Part shown: piece after piece, positions 24,158 to 30,947 of the stretch
How the letters are laid out: every line of letters begins with the position of its first letter
How positions within the stretch are numbered: position 1 is the stretch's first letter
Notes under the pieces: generated by a model
What the model saw: only the letters and a program-made list of their open reading frames with translations
Database searches by the model: none
What the model was told of the DNA's origin: nothing
Source of the DNA: Oscillospiraceae bacterium
Lineage (GTDB): Bacteria > Bacillota > Clostridia > Oscillospirales > CAG-272
NCBI GenBank assembly: GCA_015063645.1
Contig: SVTS01000020.1
Coordinates: 1-38,738, forward strand
Reading direction: 5' to 3'
Length of the DNA stretch: 38,738 bases
Translations under genes and position numbers: made by a program

Positions 24158-24604
24158 ATGAAAGTAGTACTTCTGCAGGATGTAAAGAGTCAGGGAAAGA
24201 AAGGCGATCTTGTCAACGTATCCGACGGATACGCACGGAATTTCCTGTTTCCCAAGGGACTTGCCGCTGAGGCAGATGCCAAGGCAATGAATGAAATCAA
24301 GACCAAGGAAGAGGCACGCCTCCATAAGATCGAAGTGGAAAAAGCCGCAGCCCGTGAAACCGCAGAGAAACTCTCCGCAGTAACCGTGAAGCTGACTTCC
24401 ACCGCAGGCGCTGACGGACGCCTCTATGGCTCCATCACCACCAAGGATATCGCCGAAGCTGTGGAAAAACAGCACGGTATCGCTGTGGACAAGCGCAAGA
24501 TTCAGCTGGACGGCACTATCAAGGCGTTCGGTACCTACGTTCTGGACGTGAAACTGTATCCTGAGATCACCGGTAAAATCAATCTGGTTGTCTCCGATAC
24601 GTGA
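24158..24604 (+). CDS. rplI: 50S ribosomal protein L9
   Basis: L9 binds 23S rRNA at the base of the L1 stalk and helps keep reading frame. The 148-residue protein has standard length and structure: the N-terminal domain with [19 protein letters not shown] and the signature [13 protein letters not shown], a long connecting helix (about 40-75), and a C-terminal domain with [19 protein letters not shown] and [14 protein letters not shown]. It lies between gdpP and dnaB as in most Firmicutes. Its ribosome binding site is unusual because a hairpin lies between the SD and the ATG, which may allow control of L9 output apart from gdpP. Confidence 0.97.
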   Translation: MKVVLLQDVKSQGKKGDLVNVSDGYARNFLFPKGLAAEADAKAMNEIKTKEEARLHKIEVEKAAARETAEKLSAVTVKLTSTAGADGRLYGSITTKDIAEAVEKQHGIAVDKRKIQLDGTIKAFGTYVLDVKLYPEITGKINLVVSDT

Positions 24605-24612
24605 CGTGAAAT

Positions 24613-25941
24613 ATGAACGGTGAAATAAGCCGGCGGATGCCTTTTTCGCTGGAAGCGGAACAGTCCGTTCTCGGTGCTATTCTGATCAATCCGGCATGCA
24701 TGGATCAGCTGGCAGGTATTATTTCTGCGGAAGACTTCCAGCTTGAGGAGCACGCGGAGCTGTACCGGACCATGCAGGGCATGTATCTCCGCTCGAAAAC
24801 GATCGATGTCGTTACGCTTATCGATGAGCTGGTGAAAGCCGGCGTTTACGATGAAGCGGGCGGCAAGGATTACATACGTCTGATCTCCGAGGTGGTGCCC
24901 AGCGCATCCAACGTAAAGGATTACGCGGAGATCGTGCGGGATAAAAGTATCCTCCGTTCCCTGATTGGTGTCTGTGATGAGGTTTCGGATGCCGCGTACA
25001 GCGAACAGGATGACGTGCCGCATCTGGTTGAAATGGCAGAACAGAAAATATTTGCCATCGCCGAAGGACACGAGAATAAAAACTTTATCCATATCCGTGA
25101 TGCATTGGTGCAGGTGTATGACCGTCTGCATATGCTGAAAGAGAACAGAGCCGAAGTGCTCGGTATGCCCACGGGATTTTCCGCGCTGGACCGTGTTCTT
25201 GTCGGACTGGGCAAATCCGATCTTATTCTTGTAGGCGCACGTCCCGGTATGGGTAAAACCTCCTTCGCCATGAATCTGGCGTCTTATGCCGCTGAAAGTA
25301 CAAAAAAAGCGGTCTGTATTTTCTCTCTGGAAATGTCGGCGGAACAGCTTGTTTCCCGGATTATGTCCAGCGAAGCGCTGATCGACTCTTACCGGCTCCG
25401 TTCCGGAGAGCTTGAGGATGAGGACTGGAACAAACTGGCGCACGCCGCCGCACGACTGTCCGACTGCCAGATTCTTATCGATGATACACCGGGCATTACT
25501 GTTACGGGGATGAAAGCAAAACTTCGCCGTGTTAAAAATCTGGGTATGGTCGTCATTGACTATCTCGGTCTGATGCAGAGTGACCGGCGTATCGAGAACC
25601 GTGTGCAGGAAGTTGCCGAGATGTCCCGCGGTCTGAAGCTTCTGGCGAAAGAACTGCAGGTGCCGATAGTCTGCTGTGCACAGCTTTCCCGCGGACCCGA
25701 ATCCCGTACGGATAAACGACCGATGCTGTCCGACCTCCGTGACTCCGGTGCCATCGAGCAGGACGCGGATATTGTCCTTTTCCTGTACCGTGATGAGTAT
25801 TATAAAACGGAAGATGAACCGCAGAATACTGCCGAAATAATCGTAGCAAAAAACCGCCACGGTTCCACCGGCAACGTAAAGATGGGCTGGTTCGGTCAGT
25901 ATACCAAGTTCACCACACTGGAAGAAGACCGCGAAGGATAA
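24613..25941 (+). CDS. dnaB: Replicative DNA helicase
   Basis: This is the hexameric 5'-3' helicase that opens the replication fork and interacts with primase and the loader. The 442-residue protein has the N-terminal all-helical domain (RRMPFSLEAEQSVLGAIL at 7-24), a linker, and the RecA-like motor: Walker A GARPGMGKTS (208-217), SLEMSAEQL, Walker B VVIDYLGLMQ (313-322), the DNA-contact and sensor segment AQLSRGPESR, and arginine-finger region KNRHGSTGNVKMGW. No intein is present. ATG 24613 is 8 bp after the rplI stop; a clear SD is lacking, suggesting coupling to rplI translation. It is the bacillar dnaC in B. subtilis naming. Confidence 0.97.
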   Translation: MNGEISRRMPFSLEAEQSVLGAILINPACMDQLAGIISAEDFQLEEHAELYRTMQGMYLRSKTIDVVTLIDELVKAGVYDEAGGKDYIRLISEVVPSASNVKDYAEIVRDKSILRSLIGVCDEVSDAAYSEQDDVPHLVEMAEQKIFAIAEGHENKNFIHIRDALVQVYDRLHMLKENRAEVLGMPTGFSALDRVLVGLGKSDLILVGARPGMGKTSFAMNLASYAAESTKKAVCIFSLEMSAEQLVSRIMSSEALIDSYRLRSGELEDEDWNKLAHAAARLSDCQILIDDTPGITVTGMKAKLRRVKNLGMVVIDYLGLMQSDRRIENRVQEVAEMSRGLKLLAKELQVPIVCCAQLSRGPESRTDKRPMLSDLRDSGAIEQDADIVLFLYRDEYYKTEDEPQNTAEIIVAKNRHGSTGNVKMGWFGQYTKFTTLEEDREG

Positions 25942-25991
25942 AAGTTTTTTCTCCGTGTGACCAAAACCGTGTCCGGTGCGTGTATTATGCA

Positions 25992-26035
25992 GAGGAAAAT
26001 ATTTCCCGGATTCGGGAACAAATCCGGATATCCTC
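25992..26035 (+). terminator. Nested inverted repeat downstream of dnaB, possible terminator
   Basis: GAGGA (25992-25996) and TCCTC (26031-26035) enclose a 7-bp stem CCGGATT/AATCCGG (26006-26012 with 26021-26027). There is no T-run after it, so termination is uncertain. The rest of the 25942-26070 spacer shows no gene. Confidence 0.35.
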
Positions 26036-26075
26036 CGTCTAACTATTGAAAAACGGAAAATATTCACAATTTTTC

Positions 26076-26127
26076 TACTACAGTTGTTAAATAACCCTTG
26101 ACAACTATAGGGAAAATGTAGTAAAAT
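26076..26127 (+). promoter_or_regulatory. Promoter of the SLH protein gene with two inverted repeats
   Basis: TTGACA (26098-26103), 18 bp, TAAAAT (26122-26127). TACTACA (26076-26082) and TGTAGTA (26117-26123) form a 7-bp inverted repeat around the promoter. CTACAGTTGT (26078-26087) and ACAACTATAG (26101-26110) form another, matching at nine of ten positions, across the -35. TACAnnTGTA-like sites resemble BlaI/MecI/CopY operators, but the match is partial and no such regulator is in the window. Confidence 0.6.
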
Positions 26128-26179
26128 GACTATGTGAAGTTATTTCCGCAAATATCAACAATGAAAAAGGAGAACCAGA

Positions 26180-27943
26180 ATGAAAAAATCCCTGAGATGG
26201 CTTTCCGCTCTGTTCGCAGTTATTATGCTGATGAGCGCTGCCATGACCACCGTAATGGCGACTGATTCCGAAGAGGAAGAAACTGAAGAACTGACTCATC
26301 AGGAGTATATCCTGGAGCAGCTGAAAAAAGCTATTCCGATGCGCGATGGAAACTGGTGGATACCCGGCTTTGGTATGATTTCGGGCGAACAGTACGAAAA
26401 CCTGTATAAGCAGTATCTGTTCGGCTTTATGTATCCGACTCAGTTCCCCAACTACATTTATCCCGGTATTGGCAACTACTATCCTTTCTTTACTGCTTCC
26501 ATTTCCGTGGATCAGTACAGTTCTGCCAATCTGGGCTACGGTACGGCTTATACCTACTACAGCAGCGACGACAGCATTGCAACCGTTAATGCGTTTGGTC
26601 ATGTGTATGGCGTAAGTGCCGGTGAAGCTACTATCATCTGCAACCGCGGCGATTATACGCAGATTCTTGTTACCGTTACGGTAAATGAAGTGTCTGCTGA
26701 GGATGCAAATCTGGAAATCATTCTGAGCGTATCCGATAATACTCTGTATGTCGGACAGAGCACGACTGTCAGTGCGTATCTCTCCAAGTATAGTAACTTC
26801 CCCTGGGAAGGCTCCTATGCTGGATCCGCAGTGGAGTTGACTGTCAGCGATGATTCCGTTATCAGCCTGAGCGGCAGAACCATCACTGCACTCAAGGAAG
26901 GTGAGGCAACGATTACCGCATCTTTCGGCGAACTGGAAGAACAGACCGCAACCATTTATGTCACTGAGAAGACCATTATTGTTCCTTCCTACCCCAGCTA
27001 TAGCTATCCTTGGTTTGACTATCCGAACTACAACTACCCCTGGTTCGATTATGATTACATCTACGGTACCTATCCGTGGTGGAACTTTACCGCTCCCTCC
27101 TTCAATAATAACTCTGCTATCAACTGGGAAAAGATTCTCGGTATTGATACCGATACCTACGAAGTGGAGAGAAAGTATTCCTATGTCAACGGTACCTGGA
27201 TGAGAACCTTCACCCTGATCCCCAAGGACGGTACCGATGTAACGGATTATGATACCACTGTCCGCCGTGTATATGTTACCGGTGAGTGGACCGTTGTTGC
27301 AATCCGTACTCCTGTGGATTATGTTGAGACGCCCAAGGTTCCCGAAGTGGATTCTACGCTGACCAAGGAAGAAATTGAAGCACTGAAGAAGGCTGAAGAA
27401 GCTGCCAAGAAGGAAGCTGCTCTGAAGGAAAAGATTGCCAAGGCTATGGAAGGCAAGCTGGAGTGGTATGAGGTCTACAGCGATCTGTGGGGCGATTCCT
27501 ACTACACCGATGCTGTAACTTACTGCCTTGAAAAGGGCTATGTTTCCGGCAACGCTGACTATGTAACCTTCGGTACCGCTGATAAGATCAGCTGGGCTGT
27601 TCTGGAAGATGTTCTCTGCGTATACCTGGGTGTAACCGAAGAGGAACTGACTGCTCTGAAACTCTTCTCCTACGAAGATTCCGATGAGACCATTACCCGT
27701 GAGGAAATCGCTCTGGTTATCTACAATGTAGCCAAGCACCTGAAACTGGATGTGTCCGGTAAGGCTTCTCTGGGCGGCTTCAAGGATTACGCTGAGCTGG
27801 ATTCCGAGTACGCTGATGCATTTGCATGGGCTGTCAAGGCAAAGGTTCTGAACAAGTCCTCTGAGAAGATCGATCCCAACGGTGCAGTGGATAAGGCAAG
27901 ACTCTGCCAGATCCTCTACAAGCTGGATTCCATCAAGAAGTAA
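26180..27943 (+). CDS. Secreted SLH-domain surface protein with Ig-like domains and aromatic repeat
   Basis: This 587-residue exported protein is probably attached to the cell wall. The signal peptide (1-27) ends near VMA/TDSEEEE, and an acidic stretch follows. Two BIG2-like Ig domains cover about 105-168 (DDSIATVNAFGHVYGVSAGEATI) and 178-261 (GRTITALKEGEATITASFG). Residues 268-305 are a Tyr/Pro/Trp-rich segment with YPWFDY twice. A basic-acidic helix (about 394-425) leads to two SLH-like repeats (about 429-490 and 500-587), which in other proteins bind pyruvylated wall polymer. Codon use is strongly biased, suggesting high expression. ATG 26180 has AAGGAG 8 nt upstream. It has its own promoter and terminator. 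Confidence 0.85.
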   Translation: MKKSLRWLSALFAVIMLMSAAMTTVMATDSEEEETEELTHQEYILEQLKKAIPMRDGNWWIPGFGMISGEQYENLYKQYLFGFMYPTQFPNYIYPGIGNYYPFFTASISVDQYSSANLGYGTAYTYYSSDDSIATVNAFGHVYGVSAGEATIICNRGDYTQILVTVTVNEVSAEDANLEIILSVSDNTLYVGQSTTVSAYLSKYSNFPWEGSYAGSAVELTVSDDSVISLSGRTITALKEGEATITASFGELEEQTATIYVTEKTIIVPSYPSYSYPWFDYPNYNYPWFDYDYIYGTYPWWNFTAPSFNNNSAINWEKILGIDTDTYEVERKYSYVNGTWMRTFTLIPKDGTDVTDYDTTVRRVYVTGEWTVVAIRTPVDYVETPKVPEVDSTLTKEEIEALKKAEEAAKKEAALKEKIAKAMEGKLEWYEVYSDLWGDSYYTDAVTYCLEKGYVSGNADYVTFGTADKISWAVLEDVLCVYLGVTEEELTALKLFSYEDSDETITREEIALVIYNVAKHLKLDVSGKASLGGFKDYAELDSEYADAFAWAVKAKVLNKSSEKIDPNGAVDKARLCQILYKLDSIKK

Positions 27944-27951
27944 TATCCGTA

Positions 27952-27986
27952 AAACAGCCGGTGTATTAATTACCGGCTGTTTTTTT
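27952..27986 (+). terminator. Terminator of the SLH protein gene
   Basis: ACAGCCGGT (27954-27962) pairs with ACCGGCTGT (27972-27980) around a 9-nt loop, followed by a T-run to 27986. Confidence 0.9.
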
Positions 27987-28016
27987 GCTTTTTTCAAAAA
28001 AATTTGCGGATGTGTA

Positions 28017-28057
28017 TTGAAAAACACAAAGTGCTGTGTTATAATATAGCACAGCAC
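28017..28057 (+). promoter_or_regulatory. Promoter of tRNA-Leu with inverted repeat around the -10
   Basis: TTGAAA (28017-28022), 17 bp, TATAAT (28040-28045). GTGCTGTG (28031-28038) and CACAGCAC (28050-28057) are a perfect 8-bp inverted repeat centred on the -10. It could be an operator or a 5' hairpin of the precursor tRNA. Confidence 0.75.
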
Positions 28058-28063
28058 AGACAT

Positions 28064-28150
28064 GCCGGTGTGTTGGAATTGGCAGACGAGGTGGACTCAA
28101 AATCCATTGGTAGCGATACCGTGCGGGTTCGACCCCCGCCACCGGCACCA
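28064..28150 (+). tRNA. tRNA-Leu (anticodon CAA)
   Basis: This is an 87-nt class II tRNA. The acceptor stem GCCGGTG (28064-28070) pairs with CACCGGC (28140-28146), followed by an encoded ACCA end. The anticodon loop CTCAAAA gives anticodon CAA, reading UUG leucine codons. A long variable arm (TGGTAGCGATACCG) and the T-loop GGGTTCGACCC are present. It has its own promoter. Confidence 0.96.
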
Positions 28151-28153
28151 CAT

Positions 28154-28180
28154 CAGCCCGAACGGTTTTCGTTCGGGCTG
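28154..28180 (+). terminator. Hairpin after tRNA-Leu, weak terminator
   Basis: CAGCCCGAACG (28154-28164) pairs with CGTTCGGGCTG (28170-28180), an 11-bp G+C-rich stem. The following TATGCATTTT is only a poor T-tract, so some transcription may continue into the PTS gene 33 bp downstream. Confidence 0.6.
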
Positions 28181-28213
28181 TATGCATTTTCATATTTACG
28201 GGGGCACAGGCTG

Positions 28214-29314
28214 ATGGAACAGAAGATACAGCAGAAACGCAGTGCAAAAGAAATTGTGCGTTATTACGCAAAACGGTATTTTATTGATGCGATGGGCGCG
28301 ATGGCGCAGGGGTTGTTTGCATCGCTGCTGATCGGAACAATTTTTGTGGCGCTCGGCATGATTCCGGGGCTTTCCTTTATGGTGGATATCGGTAAATACG
28401 CGCAGGCAATGGCTGGTCCTGCCATGGCAGCGGCAATTGCCTATTCGCTGAAAGGACATCCTCTGGTGGTGTTTTCCGCTGCTGCGGTTGGTCAGGCAGC
28501 CAATTCTCTGGGCGGAGCCGGCGGACCGCTTGCTGTGTTCATCATTGCCATTATTGCTGTGGAATGCGGTCTGCTTGTCTCCAAAAAGACCAAGGTGGAC
28601 ATTATCGTTACGCCCTTTGTGACAGTTTTTGTCGGCGGTGTGCTTTCTCTGCTGATTGCTCCCACGATCGGTGTACTTACCGGATATATCAGTGATTTTA
28701 TCGGCTGGGCATCCCTGCAGGCGCCGTTTGTGGCAGGCGTGATCATCTCCGTCGTTATCGGCGTTTGCCTTACTCTGCCGATTTCCAGTGCGGCGATCTG
28801 TGCCGGACTGATCCTGACCGGAAGTGCCGCTGCTGCTGGATCCTCTGCAGGACTTGCCATCGCAGGAGCGGCGGCAGTAGCTGGCTGCTGTGCGCAGATG
28901 GTCGGCTTTGCCGTGATCAGCTTCCGTGAGAATAAATGGGGTGGACTTCTGTCCCAGGGAATCGGAACCAGTATGCTTCAGATGCCCAATATCATCCGCA
29001 ATCCCCGCATCTGGATTGCACCGACGCTGGCATCCGCCGTCACCGGACCTCTTGCCGTCTGCGTATTTGATCTGCGCATGTACGGTGCGGCGATCAACTC
29101 CGGTATGGGCACATGCGGACTGCTCGGTCCTATCGGATTGATTCTGGGATGGATCTCCCCGGAGAACGGCTATCCCGGCGAGGTAACCGCACTGCATTGG
29201 ATCGGTCTTGTGCTGGTCTGCTTTGTGCTTCCCGCGGTTCTGTCCTTTGCATTTAACGAAATTCTTCGGAAAATCGGCTGGGTCAGAGACGGTGATATGA
29301 AGCTGGATGTGTGA
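28214..29314 (+). CDS. PTS_EIIC_2 family sugar permease-like membrane protein
   Basis: This 366-residue integral membrane protein has about nine to ten helices. The start RYFIDAMGAMAQGLFASLLIGTI and the glycine-rich helices (LGGAGGPLAVF, GSAAAAGSSAGLAIAGAAAVAG) match the PTS_EIIC_2 group of transporter-like proteins. It is annotated as a PTS component, but no EIIA, EIIB or HPr gene is adjacent and no phosphorylatable domain is fused, so it may work alone or with distant partners. ATG 28214 follows a weak SD (ACAGG). I see no separate promoter between the tRNA hairpin and this start. The ligand is unknown. Confidence 0.78.
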   Translation: MEQKIQQKRSAKEIVRYYAKRYFIDAMGAMAQGLFASLLIGTIFVALGMIPGLSFMVDIGKYAQAMAGPAMAAAIAYSLKGHPLVVFSAAAVGQAANSLGGAGGPLAVFIIAIIAVECGLLVSKKTKVDIIVTPFVTVFVGGVLSLLIAPTIGVLTGYISDFIGWASLQAPFVAGVIISVVIGVCLTLPISSAAICAGLILTGSAAAAGSSAGLAIAGAAAVAGCCAQMVGFAVISFRENKWGGLLSQGIGTSMLQMPNIIRNPRIWIAPTLASAVTGPLAVCVFDLRMYGAAINSGMGTCGLLGPIGLILGWISPENGYPGEVTALHWIGLVLVCFVLPAVLSFAFNEILRKIGWVRDGDMKLDV

Positions 29315-29341
29315 GAATCGCACAAAAATACAAAAAAACAG

Positions 29342-29379
29342 GAAATCCGCTTGACAGAACGGATTTCTCATGGTATACT
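29342..29379 (+). promoter_or_regulatory. Promoter of the ZTP-riboswitch operon with inverted repeat over the -35
   Basis: TTGACA (29351-29356), 17 bp, TATACT (29374-29379). GAAATCCG (29342-29349) and CGGATTTC (29360-29367) form a perfect 8-bp inverted repeat enclosing the -35. It might be an operator, or a T-poor terminator of the upstream PTS gene. Confidence 0.75.
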
Positions 29380-29392
29380 GTAACCATGGATG

Positions 29393-29493
29393 CTGTTTTT
29401 GCTGGCGGATAAGTGGGATTAACCACGTGCAGAAACAGTTCAATTTATGCCGACCGCCTGGGCAATCCTGCATTTCGCCGGATTGCCCTTTTT
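29393..29493 (+). promoter_or_regulatory. ZTP (pfl) riboswitch with overlapping terminator
   Basis: ZTP riboswitches bind ZMP/ZTP (AICAR nucleotides that build up when 10-formyl-tetrahydrofolate is short) and switch on folate and purine genes. Stem P1 is CTGTTTTTGC (29393-29402) with GCAGAAACAG (29429-29438), enclosing TGGCGGATAA and the P2 hairpin GTGG/CCAC (29413-29416, 29423-29426). After a linker comes the invariant CCGCCTGGGC (29454-29463). Its last bases (29460-29468) are also the left arm of the terminator, so ligand binding and termination exclude each other. The downstream genes (formate channel, PurO, Fhs) fit the class. Identification is from consensus features and context. Confidence 0.9.
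29460..29493 (+). terminator. Riboswitch-controlled intrinsic terminator
   Basis: GGGCAATCC (29460-29468) pairs with GGATTGCCC (29480-29488), followed by T5 (29489-29493). The left arm shares GGGC with the conserved aptamer end, the usual design of an ON-type ZTP switch. Confidence 0.9.
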
Positions 29494-29519
29494 GATTACG
29501 CAGGATAAGGAGAGCCGCT

Positions 29520-30185
29520 ATGTATGTTCGTTTCCCCGATTTCCCCAAGTATGAGCCTCTGAAAAAAGGAGAAAAATCCCCGGTTGTCAGCGCGTTCGTT
29601 TTGGCGGTCGCCGCTGGAATCTTCATCGGAATCGGCGGAACGGTTCTGCTTTCCCTTGAAAACCGCATCGTCGGATCCGTACTGTTTTCCGTCGCTCTGC
29701 TGTCGATCTGCATGCTTGGTCTGTATCTGTTTACGGGCAAAGTGGGATATCTTGTAAACTCCCATACAAAGACGGACATCTTCTCTGTGATCGCTGGACT
29801 GCTTGGCAATGCAGTGGGATGCTGGCTGGCTGCCGCCGGTGTGCGCATCTGCCGTCCTTCCGTAATCGAAGCCGCAAAGGCTCTGGTGGCGCCGAAACTG
29901 CAGAAGGATGCGGTGTATGCCGTGATTGCAGGCATCTTCTGCGGTATTTTGATGTACACGGCGGTGCAGATTTTCAAAGAGAAGAATTCCACGGCAGGCG
30001 TGTTCTTCTGTGTGCCCGTATTTATTCTGGCGGGCTTTGAACATTCCATCGCGGATATGTTTTATTTCTTCTGCGCAGGTGAATACTCCATGGATATGGT
30101 TGTATTCCTTCTTCTGGTTGTCCTCGGCAATGCCGTCGGTGGATGGCTGATGCCGATTCTCTCCCGCCTTGCGGGCAAAAATTAA
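29520..30185 (+). CDS. Formate/nitrite transporter family channel
   Basis: This 221-residue membrane protein belongs to the FNT family (FocA/NirC). It has six hydrophobic helices and the FNT marks: GIFIGIGGTVLL in the first helix, LGNAVGCWLAA in the loop region, the central pore-histidine motif GFEHSIADMFYF and the last helix LGNAVGGWLMP. FNT pentamers conduct formate or related small anions. It is the first gene after the ZTP riboswitch, followed 33 bp later by purO and then fhs, so formate uptake to feed 10-formyl-tetrahydrofolate synthesis is the likely role. AAGGAG lies 7 nt before ATG 29520. It is somewhat shorter than FocA. The substrate is inferred from context. Confidence 0.88.
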   Translation: MYVRFPDFPKYEPLKKGEKSPVVSAFVLAVAAGIFIGIGGTVLLSLENRIVGSVLFSVALLSICMLGLYLFTGKVGYLVNSHTKTDIFSVIAGLLGNAVGCWLAAAGVRICRPSVIEAAKALVAPKLQKDAVYAVIAGIFCGILMYTAVQIFKEKNSTAGVFFCVPVFILAGFEHSIADMFYFFCAGEYSMDMVVFLLLVVLGNAVGGWLMPILSRLAGKN

Positions 30186-30217
30186 ATCGATTTTCATTCA
30201 AAATACGGAGGTATATC

Positions 30218-30931
30218 ATGAGCATTTACAACAAGGCAAATCCCGCAGAGCTTCTCGCAGGCAATACCTACCCCGGCCGCGGCATTATCGTCGGTAAGAA
30301 CGGCGGCAATGCTGTGATCGCATACTTCATCATGGGCCGCAGTGAGAACAGCCGTAACCGCATCTTCGTTGAAAAGGATAACGCGGTATTTACGCATCCC
30401 TTTGACGCATCCAAGGTGCAGGATCCCAGCCTGATCATCTATGCCCCCATCCGTCAGTATGAGAACAATCTGATCGTGACCAACGGTGATCAGACCGATA
30501 CCGTTTACGAAGGACTTGCAGCAGGCAAATCTTTTGCCGATGCACTGGCAGCCCGCGAATTTGAGCCGGATGCTCCCAATTTCACACCCCGTATCAGCGC
30601 AATGCTTACCTTTGCAGATGGCGGTTTCAGCTATCAGATGAGCATTCTCAAGAGCGCCGATGAGATCGGCTCCGCATGCAACCGCTATACGTTCTCCTAT
30701 ACGCCTATCGACGGTCTGGGTCACTTCCTGCACACTTATAACTGTGACGGCAATCCGATTCCCACCTTTACCGGCGAGCCGGAGCGCGTTGCCATGGAAG
30801 GTGATATCGATACCTTCACCAAGTCCCTGTGGGACAGCCTGAACGAACAGAACAAGATCTCTCTCTACGTTCGCTACACCGATCTTGCCACCGGCAAGGT
30901 TGAGAATCGCCTGATCAACAAATATAACTGA
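30218..30931 (+). CDS. purO: PurO-type IMP cyclohydrolase
   Basis: The 237-residue protein matches the IMP_cyclohyd family, first known from archaeal PurO, which closes the ring of FAICAR to give IMP, the last step of de novo purine synthesis. The N-terminal block [13 protein letters not shown], followed by [15 protein letters not shown], is the strongest mark; [20 protein letters not shown] near the C-terminus also fits. It would replace the C-terminal activity of PurH. No AICAR formyltransferase gene is in the window, so that step must be encoded elsewhere. ATG 30218 has GGAGG 7 nt upstream. It lies 16 bp before fhs under ZTP-riboswitch control, which fits well as its substrate pathway makes ZMP. 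Confidence 0.87.
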   Translation: MSIYNKANPAELLAGNTYPGRGIIVGKNGGNAVIAYFIMGRSENSRNRIFVEKDNAVFTHPFDASKVQDPSLIIYAPIRQYENNLIVTNGDQTDTVYEGLAAGKSFADALAAREFEPDAPNFTPRISAMLTFADGGFSYQMSILKSADEIGSACNRYTFSYTPIDGLGHFLHTYNCDGNPIPTFTGEPERVAMEGDIDTFTKSLWDSLNEQNKISLYVRYTDLATGKVENRLINKYN

Positions 30932-30947
30932 AAGAAAAGGAGCAGAC

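Noticed and set aside
22009..24159. A 716-codon open frame on the minus strand
   Set aside because: It lies fully antisense to gdpP, which has complete DHH motifs, and its translation is rich in His, Gln and Cys without domains, as expected from the shadow of a codon-biased gene.
26105..28063. A 652-codon open frame on the minus strand
   Set aside because: It is antisense to the SLH protein gene, which has a signal peptide, domains, promoter and terminator on the plus strand; the long frame reflects strong codon bias.
28004..28213. N-terminal extension of the PTS IIC frame
   Set aside because: It reads through the tRNA-Leu gene, so ATG 28214 is the real start.
28196..30049. A 617-codon open frame on the minus strand
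   Set aside because: It crosses the PTS gene, the riboswitch and the FNT gene in antisense; the plus-strand features are far better supported.
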